The translations under genes and the position numbers were made by a program. The notes below the pieces were generated by a model. The model was not told the DNA's origin. It ran no database searches and saw only the letters and a list, made by a program, of their open reading frames with translations. Positions 25,587 through 34,340 of a stretch of DNA of 64,000 bases are shown one piece after another. The first letter of the stretch is position 1. Every line of letters begins with the position of its first letter. The stretch spans positions 43,203-107,202 of the forward strand of contig CACMKP010000002.1 of the NCBI GenBank assembly GCA_902614355.1, in the 5' to 3' direction. Source of the DNA: an uncultured Pelagibacteraceae bacterium (lineage in GTDB: Bacteria; Pseudomonadota; Alphaproteobacteria; Pelagibacterales; Pelagibacteraceae).

Positions 25587-26593
25587 AACACCTTCCCTTT
25601 AAATATACCTGATGGACGATAAAGTAAGACGATGACTAAGATTGAAAAAGATACTGCAAATTTATAATCTGTAGATAGTAATTGAATTAGACCATCTGGC
25701 TCCATACTTTCAGGTAAAACATACATGAAAAATTTTCTATAAGCGTAAGTTAACAATATTTCAGAGAAGGCAATTACATATCCACCGAGAAAGGCTCCAA
25801 ATGGATTACCAATGCCGCCCACTATAGCCGCTGCAAATATTGGTAGCATATTATTAAAGTAGGTGAATGGTTTAAAACTTTTATCTAAACCATATAAAGC
25901 ACCACCAATTGTTGCCAGAATGCCTGCTATGACCCAAGTTATCATGACAATTTTTTTGGGATCGATACCTGATAATAATGCTAAATCCTCATTATCAGAG
26001 TAAGCTCTCATACTTTTTCCTGTTTTAGTTTTATTTAAAAACCAAAAAAGAGTTGAAACTAAAATCAATGTAACAATAATCGTGATAACTTGAGTAGATT
26101 TTATTGCAAGACCCTCGTTTAATCCAGTCATTTCTTTAAATTCACCAGCTTTAATTAAAAATTTTTCTCCATCAAAAAATCTTCTATCTGAAGGACCGAT
26201 AATTACACGAACTACTGCCTGAGTAACAAACATCACACCTATACTTACCATTGCCAATTGCACAGGGGGACTTTTGTTTGTTCGGTAATATTTGAATACT
26301 AATTTATCTATTACTAACATGTAGCCGACCATAAAAATAATACCAAAAGGAATTGCTAAAAGGGCTGTGGGCAAAACCCCAAGGCTAATTCCAACAGACT
26401 GAAAATAGAAAGTGAATAAAATCACAAACATTGTCCCAAAAGACATCATGTCCCCTGTAGCAAAGTTTGCAAACCGTAAAATTCCATAAATCAATGTTAC
26501 AAAAATTGCACCAAGTGCTAGTTGAGATCCATAAGCTAAAGCTGGAACAAAAATATAATTTAATAAAAGTATAATTGCATTTACAAAGTCCAT
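25583..26593 (-). CDS. livH: Branched-chain amino-acid-type ABC permease LivH (second set)
   Basis: Second membrane subunit of the same Liv-type importer, 336 residues, about eight hydrophobic segments. Typical blocks are GAIFVTLIYGILRFANFATG near the start, the coupling loop GKSMRAYSDNEDLALLSGID, and AIVGGIGNPFGAFLGGYVI. I use the ATG at 26593: AGGTGG lies 5 bases before it, overlapping the end of the livF reading frame, while an in-frame GTG at 26602 would overlap livF. It overlaps livM by 4 bases. Confidence 0.9.
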   Translation of the reverse strand: MDFVNAIILLLNYIFVPALAYGSQLALGAIFVTLIYGILRFANFATGDMMSFGTMFVILFTFYFQSVGISLGVLPTALLAIPFGIIFMVGYMLVIDKLVFKYYRTNKSPPVQLAMVSIGVMFVTQAVVRVIIGPSDRRFFDGEKFLIKAGEFKEMTGLNEGLAIKSTQVITIIVTLILVSTLFWFLNKTKTGKSMRAYSDNEDLALLSGIDPKKIVMITWVIAGILATIGGALYGLDKSFKPFTYFNNMLPIFAAAIVGGIGNPFGAFLGGYVIAFSEILLTYAYRKFFMYVLPESMEPDGLIQLLSTDYKFAVSFSILVIVLLYRPSGIFKGKVL

Positions 26594-26594
26594 A

Positions 26595-27302
26595 TTAACC
26601 ACCTAGAAAAGAGCTTCTTACTCTTGGGTCCTCTAGTAGTTCTTTTCCAGTGCCAGAGTGCCGGTTCTCCCCAGTCACCAGAACATAACCTCTATCAGAA
26701 ATATTTAATGCTTGTTTTGCATTTTGCTCAACCATTAAAATTGCTACGTTCGTTCTTTTTACTTTTACGATATGATCAAATAATTCATCCATTACGATTG
26801 GTGATACACCAGCAGTTGGTTCATCCAACATTAATACAGAGGGCTTGATCATAAGTGCTCTACCTAATGCAACTTGTTGTCTTTGTCCTCCAGATAACTC
26901 ACCAACTAATTGATTTTTTTTTTCTTTTAGAATTGGAAATAATTCGAAGATTTCATTAATAGTCTCTTTAAATTTGGTGTTTATTAAGAAGGCACCAATC
27001 TCTAAATTTTCCTCCACTGTCATACCTGCAAAAACATTTTTTGTTTGAGGAACGAATGAGATGCCTTCTTTTACTCTGTCTTGTGGAGAAAGTTTTGAAA
27101 TATCTTTACCATTGATAATTACTGAACCAGATTTTAAATTTAATAAGCCTAACATTGCTTTCATCGCAGTAGATTTTCCAGCTCCATTAGGTCCAAGGAT
27201 CGACACTATTTCTCCTCTTTCAACATTTACCGAACATGAATTAATTATGTCTGGGCCATTTCCATATCCACCGGTCATGCTATTCCCTTCAAAAAATGCC
27301 AT
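26595..27302 (-). CDS. livF: ABC transporter ATPase LivF (second set)
   Basis: One of the two ATPases of the second Liv-type importer, 235 residues. Walker A GPNGAGKSTAMKAMLG, Q-loop FVPQTKNVFAGMTVEENLEI, signature LSGGQRQQVALGR, Walker B VLMLDEPTAGVSP and switch region LMVEQNAKQALNI are intact. The N-terminus MAFFEGNSMTGGYGNGPDII is slightly longer than usual before the first strand. It directly follows livG (no gap) and is followed by livH after one base. Confidence 0.93.
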   Translation of the reverse strand: MAFFEGNSMTGGYGNGPDIINSCSVNVERGEIVSILGPNGAGKSTAMKAMLGLLNLKSGSVIINGKDISKLSPQDRVKEGISFVPQTKNVFAGMTVEENLEIGAFLINTKFKETINEIFELFPILKEKKNQLVGELSGGQRQQVALGRALMIKPSVLMLDEPTAGVSPIVMDELFDHIVKVKRTNVAILMVEQNAKQALNISDRGYVLVTGENRHSGTGKELLEDPRVRSSFLGG

Positions 27303-28088
27303 TTAATTATCCTTTAATTTTGAGCCTCTGCCTAAATAACTTTCAATAACTTTTTCATCTTTTTTGGCATCCTCAACTGAACCTTCGAAAAGGACTGAAC
27401 CTTCTGCCATTACGATTACTGGATCACATAATCTTCCTATAAAATCCATGTCATGTTCGATCATACAAAAAGTGTAACCTTTTTCTTTATTAAGTTTTTC
27501 AATAGCTGTTCCAAGATCCTTTAGTAGAGTTCTATTTACGCCAGCACCAACCTCATCTAACAATACTAATTTTGCATCAACCATCATTGTTCGACCTAAT
27601 TCTAACAGTTTTTTTTGTCCCCCAGATAAATTTCCCGCCAACTCATTTTTTAAATGGCTAAGATTAAGAAAATTAATAACTTCCATAGCCTTTTCTTTAA
27701 TTTGACTTTCTTCTTTTGCGACTAATGAGGGTTTTAACAAGGCATTAACCAATTTTTCTCCTGATTGATTTCCTGGAACCATCATTAAGTTTTCTAAAAC
27801 AGATAAATTTGTAAATTCATGAGCTATTTGAAAAGTTCTTAACAATCCTTTTGAAAATAATTCATAGGAAGGAACATCAGTAATGTTTTCATTATTAAAA
27901 ATCACACTGCCAGCAGAGGATTTTAAATTTCCAGCAATAAGGTTAAATAAAGTGGTTTTGCCAGAACCATTCGGTCCAATAATACCTGTAATAGTTCCTT
28001 TTTTAACTTTAAGAGAACACTCCGATACTGCTGCTAGTCCTCCAAAATATTTTGACAAATTATTAATTTCTAAAATATTTTGTGACAT
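27303..28088 (-). CDS. livG: ABC transporter ATPase LivG (second set)
   Basis: Partner ATPase of the second Liv-type importer, 261 residues. Walker A GPNGSGKTTLFNLIAG, LLRTFQIAHEFTNLSVLEN for the Q-loop region, signature LSGGQKKLLELGR, Walker B LVLLDEVGAGVN and CMIEHDMDFIGRLCD with the switch histidine are present. In Walker B the usual DEP is DEV, a variant also found in other LivG proteins. It lies 3 bases after the ProC-like gene and abuts livF. Confidence 0.92.
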   Translation of the reverse strand: MSQNILEINNLSKYFGGLAAVSECSLKVKKGTITGIIGPNGSGKTTLFNLIAGNLKSSAGSVIFNNENITDVPSYELFSKGLLRTFQIAHEFTNLSVLENLMMVPGNQSGEKLVNALLKPSLVAKEESQIKEKAMEVINFLNLSHLKNELAGNLSGGQKKLLELGRTMMVDAKLVLLDEVGAGVNRTLLKDLGTAIEKLNKEKGYTFCMIEHDMDFIGRLCDPVIVMAEGSVLFEGSVEDAKKDEKVIESYLGRGSKLKDN

Positions 28089-28091
28089 TAA

Positions 28092-28859
28092 TTATTTACT
28101 TAGTCTTTTGTGTATATCATTCAAAGTTTTTACAACTGAATTATAAACACCTTTACTTCTCATAAGTTTAAGACCTTGCTCATTCAATCCTTTAGGGGTT
28201 TGTGACTCTTTTACTAAATTTTTGAGTTCCTTCTTTGAGTTTACGACTGCATCTTCGGACAAAGCTACGAATAGAGAAGTGATATATTTCTGTGCATCTT
28301 GTCTCTTTACTCCTTTTTTTACCAACCAATCGCTCATGATCTTTAAAATTTCATAATAAGCAGCCATCATTCCAGATGTTGACCAAAAATTAATTGATAA
28401 CTTTTCATTTTTAATCTCTACAGTTGAGCCAAGTTTGTCAAAAAAATTTTTTACTTTTTTATTTGGAGGACAAATTGGAACTGGTCCTTTTTTTAGAGAA
28501 ATTGGAGGCAACGGTATCGCTCTTACTATGTCTGATTTAACTTTAATTATTTTTTTTAATTGTGGGATCGTGATTGTTGAAATAAAACTTATTACAGTTT
28601 GATTTGATCTAAATTTAAGATCTTTTAATATTTTTTTACCTACAGTTGGTGTGACTGCTAGAAATATCCAGCTGCAACTATCAATTATTTTTTGATTATT
28701 TTTTTCGATAGAAATTTTTTTAAATTTTTTTTTGAGATTTTTGGAGATTTTATTATTCCGTGAAGAAACAAATATCCTATTATATTTTATAGATGAATTG
28801 CAAATACCAGTTATAACTGATGATGTAATTTTACCCGTTCCTATAAAACCTAATTTCAT
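28092..28859 (-). CDS. proC: Pyrroline-5-carboxylate reductase-like protein
   Basis: NAD(P)-dependent imine reductase family, 255 residues. The N-terminal Rossmann motif is MKLGFIGTGKITSSVITGI; the middle has FLAVTPTVGKKILKDL and a RAIPLPPISLKKGPVP block in place of the usual RxMPNTPxxxxxG of ProC, and the C-terminal helical domain ends with LVKESQTPKGLNEQGLK, equivalent to the TxPGGxT region. The central motif deviates clearly from true ProC, so a different cyclic imine (for example from lysine or ornithine breakdown) may be the substrate. It sits in the Liv/CsiD cluster, 30 bases after csiD and 3 before livG. Confidence 0.72.
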   Translation of the reverse strand: MKLGFIGTGKITSSVITGICNSSIKYNRIFVSSRNNKISKNLKKKFKKISIEKNNQKIIDSCSWIFLAVTPTVGKKILKDLKFRSNQTVISFISTITIPQLKKIIKVKSDIVRAIPLPPISLKKGPVPICPPNKKVKNFFDKLGSTVEIKNEKLSINFWSTSGMMAAYYEILKIMSDWLVKKGVKRQDAQKYITSLFVALSEDAVVNSKKELKNLVKESQTPKGLNEQGLKLMRSKGVYNSVVKTLNDIHKRLSK

Positions 28860-28889
28860 AATTTAAATACTTATAAAGAATTGTTTATA

Positions 28890-29804
28890 TTAATTAATAA
28901 AAAAAGAACCCCTTATTCTTAATAATTCTCTACTTAAATCTTTATTTTCTTTAAAAGGTCTTCGTCCATGAAGCCAAAAATAGTTGTTTGCTACAATTGA
29001 AGATCCCACTGGAAGTTTTGTGATTATCTTGTTTTTACTCTCTTCTAAATTGTCAGACAACTTTTGTAAAAAAATACCTTGTTTCATATTTTTTGGTTCT
29101 GGAAACTGATCTATATAAGAAATTTGAGCTCTACCGTTTTGATCTGTTGAAAATATAGGATGTTCAACTTTATAGTCTATATTTTTACTTTTTGGTGATC
29201 CCCAAAGAAAATTTTCCTGTCCTGTTGGATCATTAAACAATTCATCACAATGTTCCCAATCATCGAGATGCAACATGGCAGTTTCACCACCTTCTGCATT
29301 TCTTTCCTCTAATTTTGACATTAATAACCAATCAGTTTTCTCTTTTACGTAAGTGCCATCTGTATGAAGATCCATGTTTGTATACGCTTTCCTTAAATAA
29401 GAGTCGCTTTTATCAACGTGCTTTACATGAAATCTTGCGTAATATTTACCAGCCATAGCATCGTAATTAGGTATACCTACTAAATGAGAGATGGCAGTTG
29501 ATAATTTAACTAAAAAATTATCATCAATTTTTGAATTTAAATTTTGAGGTTTAATAATAAAACATCCTGTATTTCGATCTTTTAAAATTTCATTTAAAAA
29601 TTTTGATAATTTATTATTACTCAAGTCGTCTAGACTTTTTGCAATAGTGAATCTTGTAAAAGGTTTGTATTCTAAAGCGGTAATATCGAACTTATTAAAT
29701 GGAAAAATGAGTTTACTCAAAACTTCATCACTGATGTCAATATTGACAATTCTAGATGACAGTTCGTGTTTTTCTATTTGAAATCCATCAATCTTTTCGC
29801 TCAT
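28890..29804 (-). CDS. csiD: CsiD/GlaH-family glutarate 2-hydroxylase (Fe(II)/2-oxoglutarate dioxygenase)
   Basis: The family converts glutarate to L-2-hydroxyglutarate with O2 and 2-oxoglutarate, in a lysine breakdown route. The 304-residue protein matches E. coli CsiD in long blocks: YYARFHVKHVDKSDSYLRKA (about 121-140), MDLHTDGTYVKEKTDWLL with iron ligands His147 and Asp149, GGETAMLHLDDWEH, WGSPKSKNIDYKVEHP, SYIDQFPEPKN, and NNYFWLHGRRPF with His279; Arg298 in LLRIRG is placed to bind 2-oxoglutarate. The start overlaps azlD by 4 bases (ATGA). The next enzyme (LhgO, L-2-hydroxyglutarate oxidase) is not recognisable in the window. Confidence 0.9.
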   Translation of the reverse strand: MSEKIDGFQIEKHELSSRIVNIDISDEVLSKLIFPFNKFDITALEYKPFTRFTIAKSLDDLSNNKLSKFLNEILKDRNTGCFIIKPQNLNSKIDDNFLVKLSTAISHLVGIPNYDAMAGKYYARFHVKHVDKSDSYLRKAYTNMDLHTDGTYVKEKTDWLLMSKLEERNAEGGETAMLHLDDWEHCDELFNDPTGQENFLWGSPKSKNIDYKVEHPIFSTDQNGRAQISYIDQFPEPKNMKQGIFLQKLSDNLEESKNKIITKLPVGSSIVANNYFWLHGRRPFKENKDLSRELLRIRGSFFIN

Positions 29805-30124
29805 ACAAAACTTGTAATAAGAGATAGTATGATAGCAGAGAAAATTGTAGGGTAAACTAAATTTTTTTTAGTTAAAAAGAAAATAATTATACATAAAGAA
29901 ACCACAAAAATTCTGACTGATAAATCTACTTCTGCTAAAGATCCTAATGGAAAAATAACTATTCGAGCAATTAATGCAGCAAGAGTTGAGTAAGCAAGAC
30001 AATTAAACCATCTGAACATTTTTGAGGTTTCTTTAATTTTTTCTGAACTAACAACTCCTAAAAATCTTGATAAGTATGTAGCTAGAGATGTGACAAATAT
30101 AACAATTAAAATATTACTTGCCAT
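29801..30124 (-). CDS. azlD: AzlD-family branched-chain amino-acid export subunit
   Basis: Small membrane protein, 107 residues, with three or four hydrophobic helices: ILIVIFVTSLATYLSRFLGV at the start (the Y-x-x-R pattern is typical of AzlD) and a central LAYSTLAALIARIV. AzlC and AzlD together form exporters of branched-chain amino acids or analogues. I use the ATG at 30124, because GGAG lies about 6-7 bases before it; an in-frame ATG at 30136 adds four residues. It overlaps azlC by 11 bases and csiD by 4. Confidence 0.85.
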   Translation of the reverse strand: MASNILIVIFVTSLATYLSRFLGVVSSEKIKETSKMFRWFNCLAYSTLAALIARIVIFPLGSLAEVDLSVRIFVVSLCIIIFFLTKKNLVYPTIFSAIILSLITSFV

Positions 30125-30818
30125 TTTTTTCTCCAATTAAAAACGCTATAGTTCCAGCAGTGAAGCCACCAAACAAGATACACCACTCAGCCGATAAAAA
30201 ATAAAAAATAGGACCAAGGGTTGCGCCTAAAATAACCGATAAACTTATTTGAAAAGTTTTCATAGCTCCAACCATCATACATATAAAATATATTGGATTT
30301 ATAATTGCTAGACCAATAAGTATGTCTTTATTAAAAAAATCAGAAGCTACATAGCCAATAATTGTTGAGAATATCGCAACAGACCAAGTTGCTACTCCTA
30401 TTCCAATCCAAAAATCAATTCTATTTTCTTTTTCTATATTTTCATAATTATCTTTCATTATCAGCCAGGAAGAAACTGCTATAAAATGACAGGACAAATA
30501 ATATTTCCATCTTGGCTGGTCTTCATGCATCAACAACGGCATTAGCGCAACAGTCATTGGATATAATCTCGCATTAACCAACCAAACGGCTAAAAAAATA
30601 TTTATCAAAGATGCTCCAATTAACATTGACTCTGCCATCACTAGTGAGCCAGGTAAAGCATACGTGAGGAAAGTTGAAAAAATACTTTGTTGAATTGTGA
30701 AACCTAAATTTTTTAATAGTGCGCCTATAGCTATAAAACTTGCACCTAAAGCTATGGCAGGACTACCAACACCTTTTATAGCACTGAAGCCTTTTAAAAA
30801 ATATTTTGTACTAATCAT
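30114..30818 (-). CDS. azlC: AzlC-family branched-chain amino-acid export subunit
   Basis: Large subunit of an AzlCD-type exporter, 234 residues. The start GFSAIKGVGSPAIALGASFI, the segment FSTFLTYALPGSLVMAESML and LVNARLYPMTVALMPLL follow the AzlC order (an early pore-region helix, then the N-A-R-x-x-P-M block). Export genes inside an uptake operon suggest balancing of an amino-acid pool or extrusion of an unusable analogue. It overlaps livF by one base (TAATG). Confidence 0.87.
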   Translation of the reverse strand: MISTKYFLKGFSAIKGVGSPAIALGASFIAIGALLKNLGFTIQQSIFSTFLTYALPGSLVMAESMLIGASLINIFLAVWLVNARLYPMTVALMPLLMHEDQPRWKYYLSCHFIAVSSWLIMKDNYENIEKENRIDFWIGIGVATWSVAIFSTIIGYVASDFFNKDILIGLAIINPIYFICMMVGAMKTFQISLSVILGATLGPIFYFLSAEWCILFGGFTAGTIAFLIGEKNGK

Positions 30819-31603
30819 TAACCACCCAAAAACAGGCGACCAACATCTGGATTATTTAAAAGATCATCCCCTTTACCTGCAATTGCAGTCTGACCAGATA
30901 CTAGCACGTAACCAATATCTGCGAACTCGAGTCCTTTTTTAGCATTTTGTTCAACTAAAATAATTGTCTTTTTTTCATTCTCTTGGAGATCTCTTAAAAT
31001 TTCAAATACCATATCAATATACCTTGGCTCCAAACCAATTGATGGTTCATCAACTAATAAAACTGATGGCTTCATTACCAATGCTCTTGAAATTTCTAAC
31101 AATCTTCTTTCTCCGCCTGATAATACTTTTGCAGGTTGGTTTCTTCTGTTTCTTAATCTTTCGTATTTCTCAAAAATTCGCTCAGCTTCCGCGTACGACT
31201 CTTCAGTTTTTTCTTTAATAAATCCACCCATTAATAAATTTTCCTCCACAGTCATATCTGGGAAAACAGAATTATCCTGGAGTATGTATGCTATTCCAAC
31301 AGTTTTCAATTTTTCAGCTGGTGTTAAATTTGTGATTTCTTTTCCATCTATTTCTATTTGCCCTGAAAAAATATTTGTAAACCCATAAATAGAGTGAAGA
31401 ATAGTGGATTTACCAGCTCCGTTTGGTCCAATTAGACATAAAGATTGAGCCTTACTAACAAATAGATCGAAATTATGAAGAATTTCCATTTTACCATAAC
31501 CAGCATTCATATTTTCAATGGTAAGATGAATATTATTTGGAGATAGTTTTTTTAAGTCTTCTGCTACAGGAGCTTTTCCTAAAACTTCGTATTGATTTGA
31601 CAT
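30818..31603 (-). CDS. livF: ABC transporter ATPase LivF (first set)
   Basis: ATPase of the first Liv-type importer, 261 residues, with an N-terminal extension of about 25 residues before the first strand. Walker A GPNGAGKSTILHSIYG, Q-loop YILQDNSVFPDMTVEENLLM, signature LSGGERRLLEISR, Walker B VLLVDEPSIGLEP and ILVEQNAKKGLEFAD are intact. It overlaps livG and azlC by one base each. Confidence 0.92.
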   Translation of the reverse strand: MSNQYEVLGKAPVAEDLKKLSPNNIHLTIENMNAGYGKMEILHNFDLFVSKAQSLCLIGPNGAGKSTILHSIYGFTNIFSGQIEIDGKEITNLTPAEKLKTVGIAYILQDNSVFPDMTVEENLLMGGFIKEKTEESYAEAERIFEKYERLRNRRNQPAKVLSGGERRLLEISRALVMKPSVLLVDEPSIGLEPRYIDMVFEILRDLQENEKKTIILVEQNAKKGLEFADIGYVLVSGQTAIAGKGDDLLNNPDVGRLFLGG

Positions 31604-32343
31604 TATTGTGCTCCTAAGTACGCATCTATCACACGTTTATCATTTTTAATTTCATCCGGTGTTCCATTAGCAAGCATCTTGCCATGTGCTAAACAATAAA
31701 TACTTTCTGCTAGTTGCATAATAACTCTCATATTATGTTCAATTACCAAAAGGGTAATACCAAAATCTTGATTTACTTTGATTAATCTATCGATGATACC
31801 ATTTATAAGAGTAGGATTGATCCCTGCAGTAGGTTCATCTAATAATAACATTTCAGGTTCATTCATCAGGGCCATTGCTAGCTCTAGAAGTTTTTGTTGA
31901 CCAAAAGATAAATCTCCAGCCCTTAATTTTCTTTTTTGATAAAGTCCAACAAAGTTCAGAAGATTTTCTGCCTTTTCTGTTAAATCTTGTGGAATTTTTG
32001 AGAATATTTTTAATATACTTTCATCACTACCTTTGTGACTAATTAACATATTATCAACGCAATTTAGTTTACCGTAAATCCTAGTTTGCTGAAAAGTTCT
32101 AAGTAAACCAAGTTTTGCAATAACAGGTACAGGTAAGTCTGAGACTTCTTTATCATTAAATTTTATTGAACCATTATCTATCGGATATGTTCCAACAATA
32201 GAGTTGAACAGTGTTGTTTTACCAGATCCATTTGGACCGATAAGTCCAAATATCTTACCTTTTTCTACTGACATTGATATATCTACATTAGCTTTTACTC
32301 CGCCAAAAGATTTACTAACATTGTTAACTTCTAAAATACTCAT
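31603..32343 (-). CDS. livG: ABC transporter ATPase LivG (first set)
   Basis: ATPase of the first Liv-type importer, 246 residues. Walker A GPNGSGKTTLFNSIVG, LLRTFQQTRIYGKLNCVDNM, signature LSFGQQKLLELAM (the LSFGQ form is usual for LivG), Walker B MLLLDEPTAGINP and LVIEHNMRVIMQLAE are seen. It overlaps livM by 4 bases and livF by 1. Confidence 0.93.
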   Translation of the reverse strand: MSILEVNNVSKSFGGVKANVDISMSVEKGKIFGLIGPNGSGKTTLFNSIVGTYPIDNGSIKFNDKEVSDLPVPVIAKLGLLRTFQQTRIYGKLNCVDNMLISHKGSDESILKIFSKIPQDLTEKAENLLNFVGLYQKRKLRAGDLSFGQQKLLELAMALMNEPEMLLLDEPTAGINPTLINGIIDRLIKVNQDFGITLLVIEHNMRVIMQLAESIYCLAHGKMLANGTPDEIKNDKRVIDAYLGAQ

Positions 32344-33389
32344 TTAAGTTCTACTTGAGCCTTTCGATCTTTTTCATCAATTACTTCACCAAATTTTTCG
32401 GGATATTTTTCTCTTAACCAGCCCATAATCCCTTCAGGAAAATAAATTACGATTACAACAATTAAAACTCCTAAAGCAACATACTGCCAACCTAAAAAGA
32501 ATGTCCAAAACCCTTCTTTAAAAATATGAAATACTGTTGCACCAATAACTGGTCCCCATAAAGTTCCTTTGCCTCCTAGGATTGCCATCAAAACCATGAA
32601 CACTCCCATTTCTCTACCATCAAAAGCAACATCAGTTGAGTCGATGTATCCAACTAGTCCTCCCATAATGCCACCAGCTAAACCACAAAAGAATGCGGAT
32701 ACCATCCAACCAATAATTTTATATTTCATTGTTTCAATACCCATCGCCTCAGCTTTATCTTCATTATCTCTAATCGCATTTAAGATTAGTCTAAATCTTG
32801 TTGAATAAATTGCTCGTACAGCAACAAAAGTTAATATGAGAGCTCCAAAACTTAAAAAGTAAAAAAATTCTCCTCTTGCCTCAAGACCGCCAACCTCAGG
32901 AAATGGAGGAGTGGTAAATCCCTGACCTGCACCTATAATTTCTATACCTCCAGAAATTTCTCCCGCTGCAACACCTAAACCTAAAGTACAAATAGCAAAA
33001 TAATGTCCTCTTAAACCTAAAATCGCATATCCAATTAACCCAGCTACTATTGTTGGAACTACTGCTGCTACAACAAGTCCAACAGCCATACCTTGAAAAA
33101 ATTGAGCTGGAGTATGAACAAAAGTTTTTTCACCTCCACTTTCTGTCCATTCTGCAAGAGGGAAAAACATACCAACTTGAACAGATGCACATAAATACAT
33201 GCCTAAACCATAAAATAATATATTCCCGAATGTATTGTATCCCATTTCACCACCCTGAATATTCCAAGTTGTAGCTAAAACTATCAATACACATAGAATG
33301 GATAATTGAACTTTAAATGCAGGAAAAACAAATGGTGCTATCAATCCAAAGATTAGAATTGCTGAATATAAAAAAATATTTTTACTCAT
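32340..33389 (-). CDS. livM: Branched-chain amino-acid-type ABC permease LivM (first set)
   Basis: Membrane subunit of the first Liv-type importer, 349 residues, the usual LivM length. Seen are WNIQGGEMGYNTFGNILFYG near the N-terminus, LRGHYFAICTLGLGVAAGEI, the coupling region LILNAIRDNEDKAEAMGIET and MVLMAILGGKGTLWGPVIGA. The C-terminus ends in a charged cytoplasmic tail (LREKYPEKFGEVIDEKDRKA). It overlaps livH by one base and livG by 4. Confidence 0.92.
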   Translation of the reverse strand: MSKNIFLYSAILIFGLIAPFVFPAFKVQLSILCVLIVLATTWNIQGGEMGYNTFGNILFYGLGMYLCASVQVGMFFPLAEWTESGGEKTFVHTPAQFFQGMAVGLVVAAVVPTIVAGLIGYAILGLRGHYFAICTLGLGVAAGEISGGIEIIGAGQGFTTPPFPEVGGLEARGEFFYFLSFGALILTFVAVRAIYSTRFRLILNAIRDNEDKAEAMGIETMKYKIIGWMVSAFFCGLAGGIMGGLVGYIDSTDVAFDGREMGVFMVLMAILGGKGTLWGPVIGATVFHIFKEGFWTFFLGWQYVALGVLIVVIVIYFPEGIMGWLREKYPEKFGEVIDEKDRKAQVELK

Positions 33390-34282
33390 TATTTTAAATA
33401 CTCTCTTTTCCTAGACAGTTTAAATCTTCTGTAAACGAGAATTAAAACTAATAATAAAAATACTGCACCAATTCTAAATTCAGTTCCTAAAATATAATCA
33501 GCAAATTCTTCAAAAACTCCAAGTCCCATTCCAGACATTGCTACTCCTGGTAAATTGCCTAGTCCTGCAACAATTACGATCATAAAAGACCTTATTGTAT
33601 ATGGTAATCCCATGTATGGATGAATTGTAAATGTAATAGATATTAAAGCACCTGCTACTCCACAAAGCGCAGCATTAATTCCAAATGTAGCTGCATAAAC
33701 TTTCTCTGTATCAACTCCCAAGATTTTTGCAGCTCTTGAGTTTTGTGCTGTTGCACGAATTGCTCTCCCTAATTTTGATTTTTTCATGTAAATAACTAAA
33801 CCAATTGCAAAAACAATACTGATTACAGCTGAAAAGATTTTTGAATTAGGTAGAGTAACATTGTTATCAAATAACATAGTTGTTCCATAACCTGAATTAG
33901 CTAGAACAACATCTGCGCCAAATGCAAAATTCATTAATTGCATAAATAAAATGCTTATTCCAAAAGTTGCAAGAATGGAGATGAATAAATCTCGATCGAC
34001 CACTTTATTAATTACTAATTTGTAAATTCCGACACCAATAAAATACATTATTATTGGAGAGACAATTACACCCCAGGCTGGGTGAATTCCATATAGATAC
34101 ATGAAGTAAGCAATATACCCTCCAAGAATGACTAGGTCACCTTGAGCAATATTTATGATATTCATAACTCCCCATTGCAATGCCATGCCGTATGCAATCA
34201 AAGCAAATAAAATACCAAGAAGTAATCCGTCCAAGCAAGCTTGAACAGTAATCATTGGATATTGGAAAACCATGAAATCCAT
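33389..34282 (-). CDS. livH: Branched-chain amino-acid-type ABC permease LivH (first set)
   Basis: Second membrane subunit of the first Liv-type importer, 297 residues. Typical blocks are LLGILFALIAYGMALQWGVM, NIAQGDLVILGGYIAYFMYL, the coupling loop GRAIRATAQNSRAAKILGVD and MIVIVAGLGNLPGVAMSGMG. I use the ATG at 34282 with AAGAG 6 bases before it; an in-frame TTG at 34288 is the alternative. It starts just after an intrinsic terminator that follows the binding-protein gene, so only read-through transcripts reach it. Confidence 0.92.
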   Translation of the reverse strand: MDFMVFQYPMITVQACLDGLLLGILFALIAYGMALQWGVMNIINIAQGDLVILGGYIAYFMYLYGIHPAWGVIVSPIIMYFIGVGIYKLVINKVVDRDLFISILATFGISILFMQLMNFAFGADVVLANSGYGTTMLFDNNVTLPNSKIFSAVISIVFAIGLVIYMKKSKLGRAIRATAQNSRAAKILGVDTEKVYAATFGINAALCGVAGALISITFTIHPYMGLPYTIRSFMIVIVAGLGNLPGVAMSGMGLGVFEEFADYILGTEFRIGAVFLLLVLILVYRRFKLSRKREYLK

Positions 34283-34293
34283 AATCAACTCTT

Positions 34294-34327
34294 AAAAAAA
34301 AATACCCCCTAGAATTTAGGGGGTATT
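34294..34327 (-). terminator. Intrinsic terminator/attenuator between livK and livH
   Basis: On the minus strand an 11-base stem (34317-34327 with 34301-34311) containing five G-C pairs closes a 5-base loop and is followed by a run of T residues (34300-34294). It begins 13 bases after the livK stop and ends about 11 bases before the livH start. Like the hairpin at 18428-18460, it separates a binding-protein gene from its permease gene. Confidence 0.88.
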
Positions 34328-34340
34328 TATAGATTAGTTT

